From: Chitinophagales bacterium
GTDB lineage: Bacteria > Bacteroidota > Bacteroidia > Chitinophagales > Saprospiraceae
Length of the DNA: 42,983 bases
Direction: 5' to 3'
NCBI GenBank assembly: GCA_013299105.1
Contig: JAAFJY010000043.1
Location: 1-42,983, forward strand
Position numbers and translations under genes: made by a program. The notes below the pieces were generated by a model that ran no database searches, was not told the DNA's origin, and was given only the letters and a program-made list of their open reading frames with translations. Positions 27,349 through 36,499 of this stretch are shown here, in pieces. Position 1 is the first letter of the stretch. Each line of letters opens with the position of its first letter.

Positions 27349-28212
27349 CTACTCCACAATTTGCTTTAAATTATGCCTGAAAGCCCGTGGGCTAGCCCCC
27401 ACTACGAGCTTGAACTGCTTGTTGAAATGAGAGAGGTTATTAAAGCCACTGTCAAAACAAACAGCAGCGATGCTCATATGTTCGTCATTGAGCAAGCGAC
27501 AAGCGTGGGCTATGCGCACTTCATTCACCAAATGGGTAAAGGTTTTGCCCGTGATGCGTTTGAAGTAACGGCAAAAGGCAGGCACGGTCATATTGGCACG
27601 CTTTGCGGCCTCTTCCAGGCTAACTTCCTGCTTAAAGTGGGCTTCGACATAATGGTAAACTTCCTGCATCCGGTCCAAGTGCTGGGCTTGAACTTCCAAT
27701 GCAAAGCCATCAGCATTAAGGGAGTTGCATTCATCGGTGGAAGCTAAGAAATGCAAGACTTGCAAAAGGGCCAACATGCGTTCGAAAGGCTCCATTCGCA
27801 CCATTTCGCGGAGCCTCTGGCCAATTTTTTCGCGGGTAGCGCCATTGAAAATCAATCCCTTTCTCGAACGTTCGAACAAATGCTGGATGTCGCGCATCTC
27901 TGGTGCCTGTAAAAAACCTTTTCCGAGGAAGTCCTCTTTCATTTGCAATACAATCTCAACTTGGTCTTTGAAATGACCTTCGGTGAAACCCAAGTGTGGA
28001 AGGTTAGGCCCAAGGAAGATCAAATCACCATCTTCGTAGTAGGAAATGTGATTGCCGATGTGGCGTTTACCCTTGCCCTTGGAAATATAAACAATCTCGT
28101 ATTCCGGGTGAAAATGCCAGAATGGCTTGTAAACCGGATCCAGGTCGGTGAACTCCCGGATGGTAAAAGAAGAGCCAAAAATGGGGTCAATTTTCTCTAA
28201 TAACGCTTTCAT
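27349..28212 (-). CDS. AraC-family transcriptional regulator with cupin domain
   Basis: 287 residues. The N-terminal cupin (about 20-110) shows HFHPEYEIVYISKGKG and GDLIFLGPNLPH, the usual metal/ligand-binding beta barrel. The C-terminal AraC double HTH (about 185-283) shows VSLEEAAKRANMTVPAFCRY and SIAAVCFDSGFNNLSHFNKQFK. It probably controls sugar-related genes in response to a small ligand, but no target is evident; neighbours on both sides are unrelated. A TAATTTTG motif lies only 4 bp before the ATG, too close for a normal leader, so its promoter is unresolved. Confidence 0.93.
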   Translation of the reverse strand: MKALLEKIDPIFGSSFTIREFTDLDPVYKPFWHFHPEYEIVYISKGKGKRHIGNHISYYEDGDLIFLGPNLPHLGFTEGHFKDQVEIVLQMKEDFLGKGFLQAPEMRDIQHLFERSRKGLIFNGATREKIGQRLREMVRMEPFERMLALLQVLHFLASTDECNSLNADGFALEVQAQHLDRMQEVYHYVEAHFKQEVSLEEAAKRANMTVPAFCRYFKRITGKTFTHLVNEVRIAHACRLLNDEHMSIAAVCFDSGFNNLSHFNKQFKLVVGASPRAFRHNLKQIVE

Positions 28213-28489
28213 GGGACAAAATTACCTGCATATTAACACCTGAATGAGGGAAAAGATTGTGTGGAGGGTAATTTAGCATGGAAAAATTATTTTTCTGTGA
28301 CGAATCTTTGGCTTATTTCAAGAATTGTTACCTTGGTATTTGAGCTAAAATAAGATGGCCATCTTTGTTTTTGAGGTTTAGCAAAAAAAGAACACAACTT
28401 CCTTTCATCCAGTTGCTTTTCTTTTTTCACTAAACCCAAACCTGTCCACCTTATTTTTTTACGCTCCCTTGACTGAATAACGCTCAAAC

Positions 28490-28966
28490 ATGCTCAACAA
28501 ACCAATCTATACAAAAGTACCGGGATTTTGGCAAAAGAACAGGTCGATCATCCTCTATAGCTTGGCCCTGGCCGGTTTGTTGGTGGTCTTGAAATGGGTA
28601 GAATACCGCTATTGGATCCATGATTTTTCGCTGGAAACATACTTGGGCTTGGTTGCCTTGTTTTTTTCGATTTTGGGGGTATGGGCAGGTTTAAAATGGA
28701 CCAAACCCAGTGCCACGGTCATCGTGAACCCACGCAGAGTCAAGCCAGACAATGTTGAGCAAGTGATGAAAAAGCACCACATCAGCCCCAGAGAATATGA
28801 AGTCTTGTGCCTGATCGCCGAAGGACTTTCTAACCAGGAAATCGCAGGCAGGCTTTTTGTTTCATTGAACACCATTAAAACCCATTCTTCCAATTTGTTC
28901 CTGAAGTTGGATGTGAAAAGACGGACTCAAGCGGTTCAAAAGGCCCAGGAGTTGGGCTTGCTCTGA
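28490..28966 (+). CDS. Membrane-anchored LuxR-type HTH regulator
   Basis: 158 residues. Two hydrophobic segments (about 19-37 and 48-66) anchor the protein; the C-terminal 60 residues are a LuxR/GerE helix-turn-helix: HHISPREYEVLCLIAEGLSN, QEIAGRLFVSLNTIKTH, SSNLFLKLDVKRRTQAV. There is no receiver domain. Such small membrane HTH proteins are common in Bacteroidota and their signals are unknown. The hybrid sensor gene starts 47 bp after its stop, but that gene seems to have its own -7 element, so co-transcription is optional. Confidence 0.88.
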   Translation: MLNKPIYTKVPGFWQKNRSIILYSLALAGLLVVLKWVEYRYWIHDFSLETYLGLVALFFSILGVWAGLKWTKPSATVIVNPRRVKPDNVEQVMKKHHISPREYEVLCLIAEGLSNQEIAGRLFVSLNTIKTHSSNLFLKLDVKRRTQAVQKAQELGLL

Positions 28967-28983
28967 AATTTACGGGTTTACAT

Positions 28984-28991
28984 TATCTTTG
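28984..28991 (+). promoter_or_regulatory. Candidate -7 element of the hybrid sensor gene
   Basis: TATCTTTG matches TAnnTTTG, 22 bp before the GTG start. The nearest -33-like TTG (28958-28960) is 23 bp upstream, slightly long, and lies in the end of the preceding gene. Confidence 0.45.
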
Positions 28992-29013
28992 TTGTGGTAA
29001 AAGGAAAAAGCTT

Positions 29014-32000
29014 GTGACTTTGCGAATAGGCCTGCTAAAATGGATTGTTTTTTTCTGCCTTTATTGTATCGGTGCAGTGATATTGGCCCAGTCTACTCGT
29101 TTCGAGCGATTGGGCACTGCCGACGGCATGTCACAAGGAATGGTCAACGATATCCTGCAAGATCGAAGGGGCTTACTTTGGTTTGCTACCCGCGATGGTT
29201 TGAACCGCTTTGATGGTTATCGGTTCAAAGTATATCAAGCAGATCCTTTCAATCCTTTCGCCCTGCGCGATAATGTCATTATTTGTTTGCTGGAGGACTT
29301 GAAAGGTCGAATTTGGATTGGTACCGAGACCCAAGGCCTGAGTGTTTTTGATCCCGAAACGGAGAAATTCTACCATTTGGGGATCGGCCCTAAGGGACTT
29401 GGTAGCCACAAGGTGCTGAGCTTGGCCCAAACACTTGAAGGTAAAGTTTGGGTAGGCACGGACGATGGTGCATACGAAATAAAAGTCCCACAAGAAATGC
29501 CTAAATCCTATCCCGAGTTATCTGGGCATCTGAAAATTAAACATTTCCACTGGGACCAACATACTGATTTATCTACCCGCAATAAGCCGGATCTGGTAGG
29601 TAAATTGGAGGTAGATCGGACGGGGAATGTATTTTCGTCAAGCCCTCAGAGAATCATCTCTTACAACCCCAAAACCAAGAAAACAACCAGTTATTTCAAG
29701 CTTGTGCTCGGTGAGGAGTGCGATGACTGTCCGTCATATTCCATGATTCATTCTACTCTCGATGGTAGTATTTGGATTGCTCAACCGCACAAGCTTTGTT
29801 GGGTTCGTCCGGGGACGGATAAAAAAATTGACATTCTGCTCCCTCCCGGCAATGCGCACAATAATTTCACTTCCCTTACTTCAGATCAAAAGGGTAATTT
29901 GTACATCTGGGAGAATTATGTCCTTGTAAAACTGCCAGTAGAGGCATATGCCAATGGTAGAATTCCCAAGGTAGAGGATTTCAGGATTTTGTCTAAAAAT
30001 TTGCCTGGTGGCCACGACATCGGTGCGATGCTTGTTGACCGCAGTGGCTTGTTGTGGATGAGCACGCGTGGCTATGGTGTACTCAAATACAATCCTAACC
30101 AAGACCAGTTTGAGCATTTTCTACCGGGGGCAAGCCTCCGAACTTTACATGTGAGCCTCGATAATAAGGTATATGCCTGGAATGTTTATAGCGGAATTTT
30201 GACCCAAAACTTACGATCGGGGAAAAAAGAACTATTAAGAACACCTGCCCAACCTTTTTCACCATTCAGCTACCTTACTTTACCCAGTGGTGAGCATTGG
30301 ATGTTGGCACGTAAAGACAACAAGGATGCGAATCATGTCTTTTTGTACAAGGTAAACGCCATTACAGGTGTCTTTGAATCCGAGCATAACATTGATATGG
30401 ATGCAGGTGAATTTTCGGAATTGATTTACCACCAGGGCTACATTTGGTTTACAACGCCCCTTAGTATATTGATCAGATTTGACCCGAAAAGTAAGCAAAA
30501 AAAAACCTGGCCTTATGACCATTTGACAGGATCAAAAGAACGGGCTAATTCATTGAAATTTGATCAGCAAGGTGATTTTTGGATCGGTTCTTCGCATGGC
30601 TTGGTTCGAGGTACTCCAGTACAATCCCAGGACAATTTTCAATTACAACTTTACAAAAACAATCCTGCTGATCAGCATTCTTTAGCGAATAATACAGTTT
30701 TGAGCACCTTAAATGACCCTTTTGAGCCAAAGCGATACCTTTGGGTAGGCACGAAAGGGGGTGGTTTGCAAAGGCTTGATCTTTACAAAGGACATTTTGA
30801 CCAGCGCTTTACTACCGCCGATGGTCTGGTGGACAACGTTGTTTACGGAATACTCAATGATGATTTTGGAAACCTTTGGCTCAGTACCAATCGGGGGCTG
30901 ACCCAATTCAACCTGAAAAACAAACATGCTCAAAACTACACGGAAGCAGATGGGCTACAAAGTGATGAATTCAATACCCTCAGTTACGAGAAAGGGCCTG
31001 ACGGGCGGCTGTTTTTTGGAGGCGTCAACGGCCTAACAGTTTTTGATCCCAAAGATTTACAGGCTCCCAAAAAATCCCCACCTGTTGTCATTACAGGGCT
31101 AAAGCTGCAAAACAAGAGCTTGCACCAGGGAGATGGCATACTCAAAAATAGCCTGGATCAGACCACTCATCTGAGGCTGAAGCATTATCAAAATCACTTG
31201 ACGTTCGAGTTCTCTGCCGCTGATTTCGTGGCTCCCAAGCGCAACATGTACCGATACAGATTAATTGGCGCAGATGACAAATGGACCGAGGCTGCTACTG
31301 AAAATGCCGCAGTTTATGCCAATTTGAGGGCAGGGGAGTACCGCTTCGAAGTATTGACTGGAGGTAGTAGGGGTGTATGGAATGGAAAGCCTGCGACGAT
31401 AAACATCAAAGTTTTGCCTCCTTGGTGGTTAAGCTTTTGGGCTTTTTTGGTGTATGGATCAGGATTGGTTTCTGCCATTTTTTATGTTTATCAGAACCAA
31501 GTTCGAAGGTTTCAATTACAAAGCAATTTGGATTTTGAAAAAAGGGAAGCCCAGCGCTTGGCTGAGATGAATGCGCTTAAATCTTCTTTTTTTAGCAGTG
31601 TTACCCATGAATTCCGCACTCCATTGACCCTCATTTTGGAGCCCGTTCGGCAAATTTTGGATGAAAAACAACACATTGGAATACACAATCGCTTGAAATT
31701 GGTGGAGAATAATGCCAAGCGACTACTTCGGCACATCAATCAATTGCTTGATGTTAGTAAATTGGAAAGTGGGAAAATGCAGTTGGAACTTCAAATTGGC
31801 CAAGTTAATCACAGCCTTTATCAGGTGCTCAAAGAATTTGAGCCACTGGCAGCGAAAAATGGCATACACTTGCATTTGATCCAAGAGTCGAATTTACCGG
31901 ACAGTCACTATGACCCTGGTAAGTTTGAACAAATTTTACAAAATCTTTTGTCTAATGCCATTAAGTATACCCCGAATGGCGGGCATATAACCCTTCAGGC

Positions 32001-33168
32001 CAACGTATTGAGGGGGCAAAACATTGAAAAAAACACTGCTTTTTTGCAAGTTTCAGTCAAAGATACAGGGCAGGGCATTGCTCCTGAAGATTTAGACCGG
32101 GTTTTTGAACGCTATTTTCAGTCAAAATCACCCAAGCATGGTGCAGAGGGACGAGGTGGGTCCGGCACGGGGATCGGACTTGCCTTGACGAAAGACCTGG
32201 TTGAACTGATGGGTGGAGAAATCAAAGTGGAAAGTGAAGTAAACCAAGGGGCGACTTTCACCTTCTTACTGCCATTCAACATTGTAGAAGAAGCAAGTGC
32301 ATCATACATGCCACAGGAATCTTCTACACCTCAAAATGATGTTGGCAAAGAGGATGGATTGCAAGCCGCTTGGGAATCTGGTAAAAATATGGAGGACAAT
32401 CCTTCAAAATCATTTATCACCTTATTGGTTGAAGACAATCCCGAACTGCGACAATTTATTCGGGAATCCTTGCCTGAAAATTGGCAGATCATTGAGGCAA
32501 GCGATGGGGTAGAGGGCTTAAAACAAGCAATTGAATTTTTACCCGATGTGATTGTATCTGACATCATGATGCCCGTGATGGACGGCCTTGACATGACTAC
32601 TCAATTGAAAAATGACCCTCGTTGTAGCCACATCCCGGTCATTTTATTGAGTGCCAAGTCCGCCCTAGAAAGCAGATTAGAAGGGATCAACCGTGGAGCA
32701 GATCTTTACCTCACCAAACCGTTTCATACCCAGGAACTGATTGCTAATATGCGCAATTTGGTCCACATCAGACAGCAATTGCGCCAAGTATTTGTGGAAA
32801 AAAGTAGTATTTTGCCCATGCAAGACAGCATTGCAGCGGTGTATGACCAGGAAGACAAAGTTTTTTTTGATCGACTTCTTGAAGTGTTGGAAGAAAATCT
32901 TGACAATAGCGAATTGAACCCTGAAAACATCGCCCATGCCATGTACATGTCGCGTGCCCAACTCTACCGCAAAGTCAAGGCCTTGACAGATTTAAGCATT
33001 GGCGATTTTTTACGCAACTATCGCTTAGATCGCGCTCAAGGGATGCTGAAAAACCAGGAAGGAAACATTCAGGAAATCAGTTCTCGAACGGGTTTCGTCA
33101 GTCCCAAGCATTTTTCCCGCTTGTTCAAAGAGCGTTTCCAAGTGACGCCAAGTAGCTTGATCGCCTGA
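29014..33168 (+). CDS. Hybrid two-component system protein (periplasmic propeller, kinase, receiver, AraC HTH)
   Basis: 1384 residues, start GTG followed by a signal sequence (to VILAQ, about 26). The periplasmic part has two-component propeller repeats (about 30-690), for example GLLWFATRDGLNRFDGYRF and GNLWLSTNRGLTQFN, then a Y_Y_Y domain (about 715-795) and one transmembrane segment (about 808-828). Cytoplasmic: HisKA with His865 in THEFRTPLTL, HATPase (QNLLSNAIKY, DTGQGIAPED, GTGIGLAL), receiver with Asp1183 and Lys1235, and AraC HTH (about 1290-1384). All functions for sensing and DNA binding are in one chain. Known members detect oligosaccharides and switch on polysaccharide loci; no SusC/D locus lies next to it, so the target is elsewhere or different. 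Confidence 0.96.
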   Translation: MTLRIGLLKWIVFFCLYCIGAVILAQSTRFERLGTADGMSQGMVNDILQDRRGLLWFATRDGLNRFDGYRFKVYQADPFNPFALRDNVIICLLEDLKGRIWIGTETQGLSVFDPETEKFYHLGIGPKGLGSHKVLSLAQTLEGKVWVGTDDGAYEIKVPQEMPKSYPELSGHLKIKHFHWDQHTDLSTRNKPDLVGKLEVDRTGNVFSSSPQRIISYNPKTKKTTSYFKLVLGEECDDCPSYSMIHSTLDGSIWIAQPHKLCWVRPGTDKKIDILLPPGNAHNNFTSLTSDQKGNLYIWENYVLVKLPVEAYANGRIPKVEDFRILSKNLPGGHDIGAMLVDRSGLLWMSTRGYGVLKYNPNQDQFEHFLPGASLRTLHVSLDNKVYAWNVYSGILTQNLRSGKKELLRTPAQPFSPFSYLTLPSGEHWMLARKDNKDANHVFLYKVNAITGVFESEHNIDMDAGEFSELIYHQGYIWFTTPLSILIRFDPKSKQKKTWPYDHLTGSKERANSLKFDQQGDFWIGSSHGLVRGTPVQSQDNFQLQLYKNNPADQHSLANNTVLSTLNDPFEPKRYLWVGTKGGGLQRLDLYKGHFDQRFTTADGLVDNVVYGILNDDFGNLWLSTNRGLTQFNLKNKHAQNYTEADGLQSDEFNTLSYEKGPDGRLFFGGVNGLTVFDPKDLQAPKKSPPVVITGLKLQNKSLHQGDGILKNSLDQTTHLRLKHYQNHLTFEFSAADFVAPKRNMYRYRLIGADDKWTEAATENAAVYANLRAGEYRFEVLTGGSRGVWNGKPATINIKVLPPWWLSFWAFLVYGSGLVSAIFYVYQNQVRRFQLQSNLDFEKREAQRLAEMNALKSSFFSSVTHEFRTPLTLILEPVRQILDEKQHIGIHNRLKLVENNAKRLLRHINQLLDVSKLESGKMQLELQIGQVNHSLYQVLKEFEPLAAKNGIHLHLIQESNLPDSHYDPGKFEQILQNLLSNAIKYTPNGGHITLQANVLRGQNIEKNTAFLQVSVKDTGQGIAPEDLDRVFERYFQSKSPKHGAEGRGGSGTGIGLALTKDLVELMGGEIKVESEVNQGATFTFLLPFNIVEEASASYMPQESSTPQNDVGKEDGLQAAWESGKNMEDNPSKSFITLLVEDNPELRQFIRESLPENWQIIEASDGVEGLKQAIEFLPDVIVSDIMMPVMDGLDMTTQLKNDPRCSHIPVILLSAKSALESRLEGINRGADLYLTKPFHTQELIANMRNLVHIRQQLRQVFVEKSSILPMQDSIAAVYDQEDKVFFDRLLEVLEENLDNSELNPENIAHAMYMSRAQLYRKVKALTDLSIGDFLRNYRLDRAQGMLKNQEGNIQEISSRTGFVSPKHFSRLFKERFQVTPSSLIA

Positions 33169-33412
33169 GCTTAGATTCTGGAAACTTCGGAGAAATTTCT
33201 GTAGCTTTGATTTTTGTGATTTTCATGGTGAACATGAAGCGTTTTATGACCGCGGAGCGGGCCAATTCTCTAATTCTTTTAAATTCTAGTTTTGACAAAA
33301 TTGGTCAACGTCACGCAAGAAATTCTGTAATTCTGTAATCCTGCAAATTCTGGTTTAGACAAAAAAATCTCGCTTGATTGTTCAGACCGCGTTCTCCGAA
33401 GCTTTCAGTAGA
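33169..33412. other. Intergenic repeat-like region
   Basis: Between convergent genes. TTTGATTTTTGTGATTTTCATG (33206-33227, quoted here in part) and an AATTCTGTAATCCTGCAAATT-type string (33320-33362) resemble fragments at 10130-10172 and 10836-10866, so this seems to be a shared dispersed intergenic repeat. No terminator or gene was recognised. Confidence 0.45.
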
Positions 33413-34060
33413 TTAGTCTTTTGCCGCCTTGAAAAAAGCTTCCAGTTTCCAGGGATCCAATTTCCCTTCTGTTCGCACGCCACTACACAGGTCAAGGCCC
33501 CAAGGCTGGACTGCATCTATGGCCGTCTTGACGTTTTCGGGCTTCAAACCGCCTGCCAAGAAAACCGCTTTGCCGCATTGCTCCACAATTTGGCGGCTCA
33601 AGGCCCAGTTGTGGACCCTGCCCGTACCGCCCAATTCTTTCACCGCCAAATTAGGATTCCCGGAATCGAGCAATAGCGCATCCACCATTGGGGCGATGGA
33701 CAGGGCTTCATCAATGCTTTTTTCATCGATCACATGAATGACCTGAACGAGGTTGACCCCAGGAAGCCCTGCCCTTAATTCAGCATAAGTTCCTTCGGTC
33801 AAAGCATCCACAATTTGCAGAGTATTGGCTCCTACTTTTCGCTGGTGAGCAATCAAACTTGCCACTTGGGTAAGGCTACTGAGTAGAAAAGTAGCGATGG
33901 GAGGTGGAGTACTGAGGGCAATTTCGCGGATCAGGTCGTCGCTGATGACCCCGGGGCCGCTGGGCATCTCGGCCACCAAGCCCAGGGCATCTGCTCCTGC
34001 TTGGATCGCCATCCCTGCTTCGTTTTGGCTGCTGATACAGCAAATTTTTACTTTTGGCAT
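33413..34060 (-). CDS. Phosphoribosylanthranilate isomerase-like protein (TrpF family)
   Basis: 215 residues from the ATG at 34060, which places Cys7 as in canonical TrpF; an upstream ATG at 34087 would add nine residues. TIM-barrel signatures: KICCIS at the N-terminus (canonical KICG, Gly replaced by Cys), LLLDSGN (catalytic Asp) near 126, and the phosphate-binding end GGLKPENV and LDLCSGVRTEG. The reaction is PRA to CdRP in tryptophan synthesis. No other trp gene is in the window, so it may be a paralogue with another substrate. It diverges from the methyltransferase gene. Confidence 0.8.
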   Translation of the reverse strand: MPKVKICCISSQNEAGMAIQAGADALGLVAEMPSGPGVISDDLIREIALSTPPPIATFLLSSLTQVASLIAHQRKVGANTLQIVDALTEGTYAELRAGLPGVNLVQVIHVIDEKSIDEALSIAPMVDALLLDSGNPNLAVKELGGTGRVHNWALSRQIVEQCGKAVFLAGGLKPENVKTAIDAVQPWGLDLCSGVRTEGKLDPWKLEAFFKAAKD

Positions 34061-34103
34061 GGATTTTGTTTTGATTTTGATCTCCATTGTTTTGCGGACC
34101 GCA

Positions 34104-34111
34104 CAAATTTA
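34104..34111 (-). promoter_or_regulatory. Candidate -7 element of the TrpF-like gene
   Basis: On the minus strand TAAATTTG matches TAnnTTTG, 43 bp before the preferred ATG and 16 bp before the alternative one. No TTTG at the right -33 distance. Confidence 0.4.
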
Positions 34112-34160
34112 GGTTTTGAGGAGCAGAGCTTCTATCTTTATCCGCAAATTCACTAAAAAC

Positions 34161-34919
34161 ATGAGCCAGGAGCAAATGCCCAACCCTGAATGGTATAAAG
34201 ACTGGTTTGACTCACCATACTACCACAAACTCTATTTCAACCGCAACGAAAAAGAGGCCCACGAGTTCATTGACCGCTTGCTCAACAAGCTGGACCTTCA
34301 GGTCGAAGACCGGATATTGGACCTAGCTTGTGGTAAAGGGCGTTATTCCCGCTATTTGGCCGAAAAAAACCTCAGTGAAGTGGTCGGTTTGGATCTTTCC
34401 TCCCAAAGCATCGAATATGCCAGGCAGTTTGAAAACGAAAAATTGAGTTTTTTTCGGCATGACATGCGCTTGCCTTTTCGCATCAATTATTTCGACTACA
34501 TTTTCAGCTTTTTCACCAGCTTTGGCTATTTTGATTCCGAGCGCGATGATTTCAACACCTTGCGAAGTATCCGACAGGGCTTAAATCCTGGTGGTGTTTT
34601 TGTACTCGATTTCTTCAATGCAGAGCATGTGCGTAAAAACCTCGTAGCATACGCCGAAAAAACGGTGGATGACATCGTTTTTCACTTGCAAAAACAAATC
34701 ATCGACCAAAGAGTGGTCAAAACAATTCGCTTCATGGCGCATGGACAACCTTATTTTTTTCAAGAAAGTGTGCGTTTGTTCAGTTTAGCTGAATTGGTGA
34801 ACCTTGGAGCCAAAGCAGGCTTGGATTTACAGCACGTTTTTGGTGACTACCAACTCCATCCCTTTGAGTTGGAAAGCAGCCCACGCCTGATTTTGTGTTT
34901 CCAAAAAAGCAGCAAATGA
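34161..34919 (+). CDS. Class I SAM-dependent methyltransferase
   Basis: 252 residues from the ATG at 34161; the open frame extends back to a TTG at 34116. Motif I is ILDLACGKGRYSRYLA (about 52-67), followed by VVGLDLSSQSIEYA, then a motif like DYIFSFFTSFGYF and a helical LNPGGVFVLDFFN. The fold is clear; the substrate is not. It overlaps the PAP2 phosphatase gene (ATGA), so both are made from one message. It may act on a lipid or small molecule, given that partner, but this is inference. Confidence 0.88.
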   Translation: MSQEQMPNPEWYKDWFDSPYYHKLYFNRNEKEAHEFIDRLLNKLDLQVEDRILDLACGKGRYSRYLAEKNLSEVVGLDLSSQSIEYARQFENEKLSFFRHDMRLPFRINYFDYIFSFFTSFGYFDSERDDFNTLRSIRQGLNPGGVFVLDFFNAEHVRKNLVAYAEKTVDDIVFHLQKQIIDQRVVKTIRFMAHGQPYFFQESVRLFSLAELVNLGAKAGLDLQHVFGDYQLHPFELESSPRLILCFQKSSK

Positions 34920-35491
34920 GTAGTTTTATCGAATTAGACCATTACCTTTTTGAGCTCTTCAACGAGCAACTGCGCTGGTCTGTTTTAGATTGGATCATGC
35001 CCGTGTGGCGCGAAAAAAGTACCTGGATCCCTTTGTACCTGCTTATTGCTGGATTTGTGGTGTACAAATTCAAAATCCAAGGTTTGTACCTGATTTTGGC
35101 TTTGGGCCTTTGCGTTGGATTGGCGGATACGATTAGCAGCAAAGTGATCAAACCCAGTGTACACCGCTTGAGGCCTTGTAATGATCCTGAATTAAAGGCT
35201 GAAGTAGAACTATTGGTGCATTGTGGCAGTGGTTTCAGTTTTACTTCTTCTCATGCCAGTAACCACTTTGCCGTGGCATCGTTTTTGAGCATTACTTTGG
35301 GGTTTTTCTACCGTAAAATCCGGTTGCCGTTGCATCTTTGGGCGGCGTCAATAGCCTGGGGACAGGTGTATGTGGGGGTCCATTTTCCTTTTGATGTTAT
35401 TTTTGGTGCAATTTTAGGCTTACTTATTGGCAACATTGTTGCAAAAAGCTATCTTCGCGTCTCAAAATTTCATTTGAAGTTTGGAACTTGA
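34916..35491 (+). CDS. PAP2-family membrane phosphatase
   Basis: 191 residues from the ATG at 34916, which overlaps the methyltransferase stop (ATGA). Five to six membrane segments. The three phosphatase motifs are recognisable: KPSVHRLRP (about 84-92), SSHASNHFA (about 114-122, PSGH-like) and VYVGVHFPFDV (about 153-163, with His and Asp). The family dephosphorylates lipid phosphates such as undecaprenyl diphosphate or phosphatidic acid at the outer face of the inner membrane. Which lipid is used cannot be told. Confidence 0.9.
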   Translation: MSSFIELDHYLFELFNEQLRWSVLDWIMPVWREKSTWIPLYLLIAGFVVYKFKIQGLYLILALGLCVGLADTISSKVIKPSVHRLRPCNDPELKAEVELLVHCGSGFSFTSSHASNHFAVASFLSITLGFFYRKIRLPLHLWAASIAWGQVYVGVHFPFDVIFGAILGLLIGNIVAKSYLRVSKFHLKFGT

Positions 35492-35542
35492 CCCAGGATT
35501 TATCCAATTCAGTGGGTTTCGACTTCTTGCTCAACTCGCAGT

Positions 35543-36292
35543 ATGCACCTTTGGGAATATCTTTTGTTGTTTTTAACCCCATTTCTGGGCGGCTTACCCG
35601 CCTTTGGTATCAGTAAGTTAAATCCCAGTCTCAGCAAGCTGATTTTATTGTTTAATGGTGCCTTTATCCTTGGCGTAGCACTCTTGCAACTGATTCCGGA
35701 GGTTTTTTCCCATGCACAGCCACAAACGGGCTTGTGGGTTTTGGGCGGTTTTGTACTTCAGCTGTTGCTCGAAGAATGGTCGGGTGGGGTAGAACATGGC
35801 CATGTTCACGCCGAGCATGGTAAAAAAAACCTGGCGATTCCCGTTTTGCTTGGGCTTTGCTTGCATGCCTTTATTGAAGGTTTACCACTTGGCGCTTATC
35901 GCGAGTTCATGGATGGACTTGAGCACCACCATCATCATGGCAGCAGCAATGATAATTTTCACCATTTGCTGTTCGGCATCATTTTGCACAACATCCCTGC
36001 TTCCTTTGCATTGTGCTCTTTTTTCTTGATCAGTGGTTATAAACACTGGTCTGCGATAGGATTACTGACTATTTTTGCAATCACAGCTCCTATTTCTGCA
36101 TTTTTAGCCCAACATTTTTTGAACAATAATAGTTGGTTGCAAGTGCTACTCGCCATGGTCACTGGAAACCTGCTGCAAATTGGTGCCAGCTTGTTATTTG
36201 AGAACGATGGGCATTCTTCCCATCATTTTTCCTGGCGCAAGTGGCTAGCCTTATTGGCAGGATTTGGATTGGCTGCTTTACATTTTCACTAG
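35543..36292 (+). CDS. ZIP-family metal transporter
   Basis: 249 residues with about eight membrane segments. The ZIP signatures are HAFIEGLPLG (TM4) and HNIPASFALC (TM5), which form the metal site. His-rich loops VEHGHVHAEHGK and LEHHHHHGSSNDNFHH suggest binding of Zn2+ or a similar divalent cation. The protein imports metal into the cytoplasm. It lies 51 bp after the PAP2 gene on the same strand, so co-transcription is possible; no Fur/Zur-like site was seen. Confidence 0.92.
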   Translation: MHLWEYLLLFLTPFLGGLPAFGISKLNPSLSKLILLFNGAFILGVALLQLIPEVFSHAQPQTGLWVLGGFVLQLLLEEWSGGVEHGHVHAEHGKKNLAIPVLLGLCLHAFIEGLPLGAYREFMDGLEHHHHHGSSNDNFHHLLFGIILHNIPASFALCSFFLISGYKHWSAIGLLTIFAITAPISAFLAQHFLNNNSWLQVLLAMVTGNLLQIGASLLFENDGHSSHHFSWRKWLALLAGFGLAALHFH

Positions 36293-36499
36293 GATTTCAC
36301 ATTTTTGCTTACTTTTACCGTCGTTGAAAGCATAGTAAACAAATTTTTTATCCCCAACATATCCATTTTCGGAATAAAAATCTGTCAATACGTTTGCATT
36401 TAGTGTAAAATCGCCGTATAAAAACTAGCTGTTTGGCGAATTTTCACTAATTTGCCCGCTAAAGAAGAATAATATTCGCTCACTATCTTGGGTTTCAGC

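Noticed and set aside
34116-34160. Upstream extension of the methyltransferase (TTG start)
   Set aside because: An ATG at 34161 gives the normal N-terminus for the fold, and the upstream part contains the divergent promoter region.
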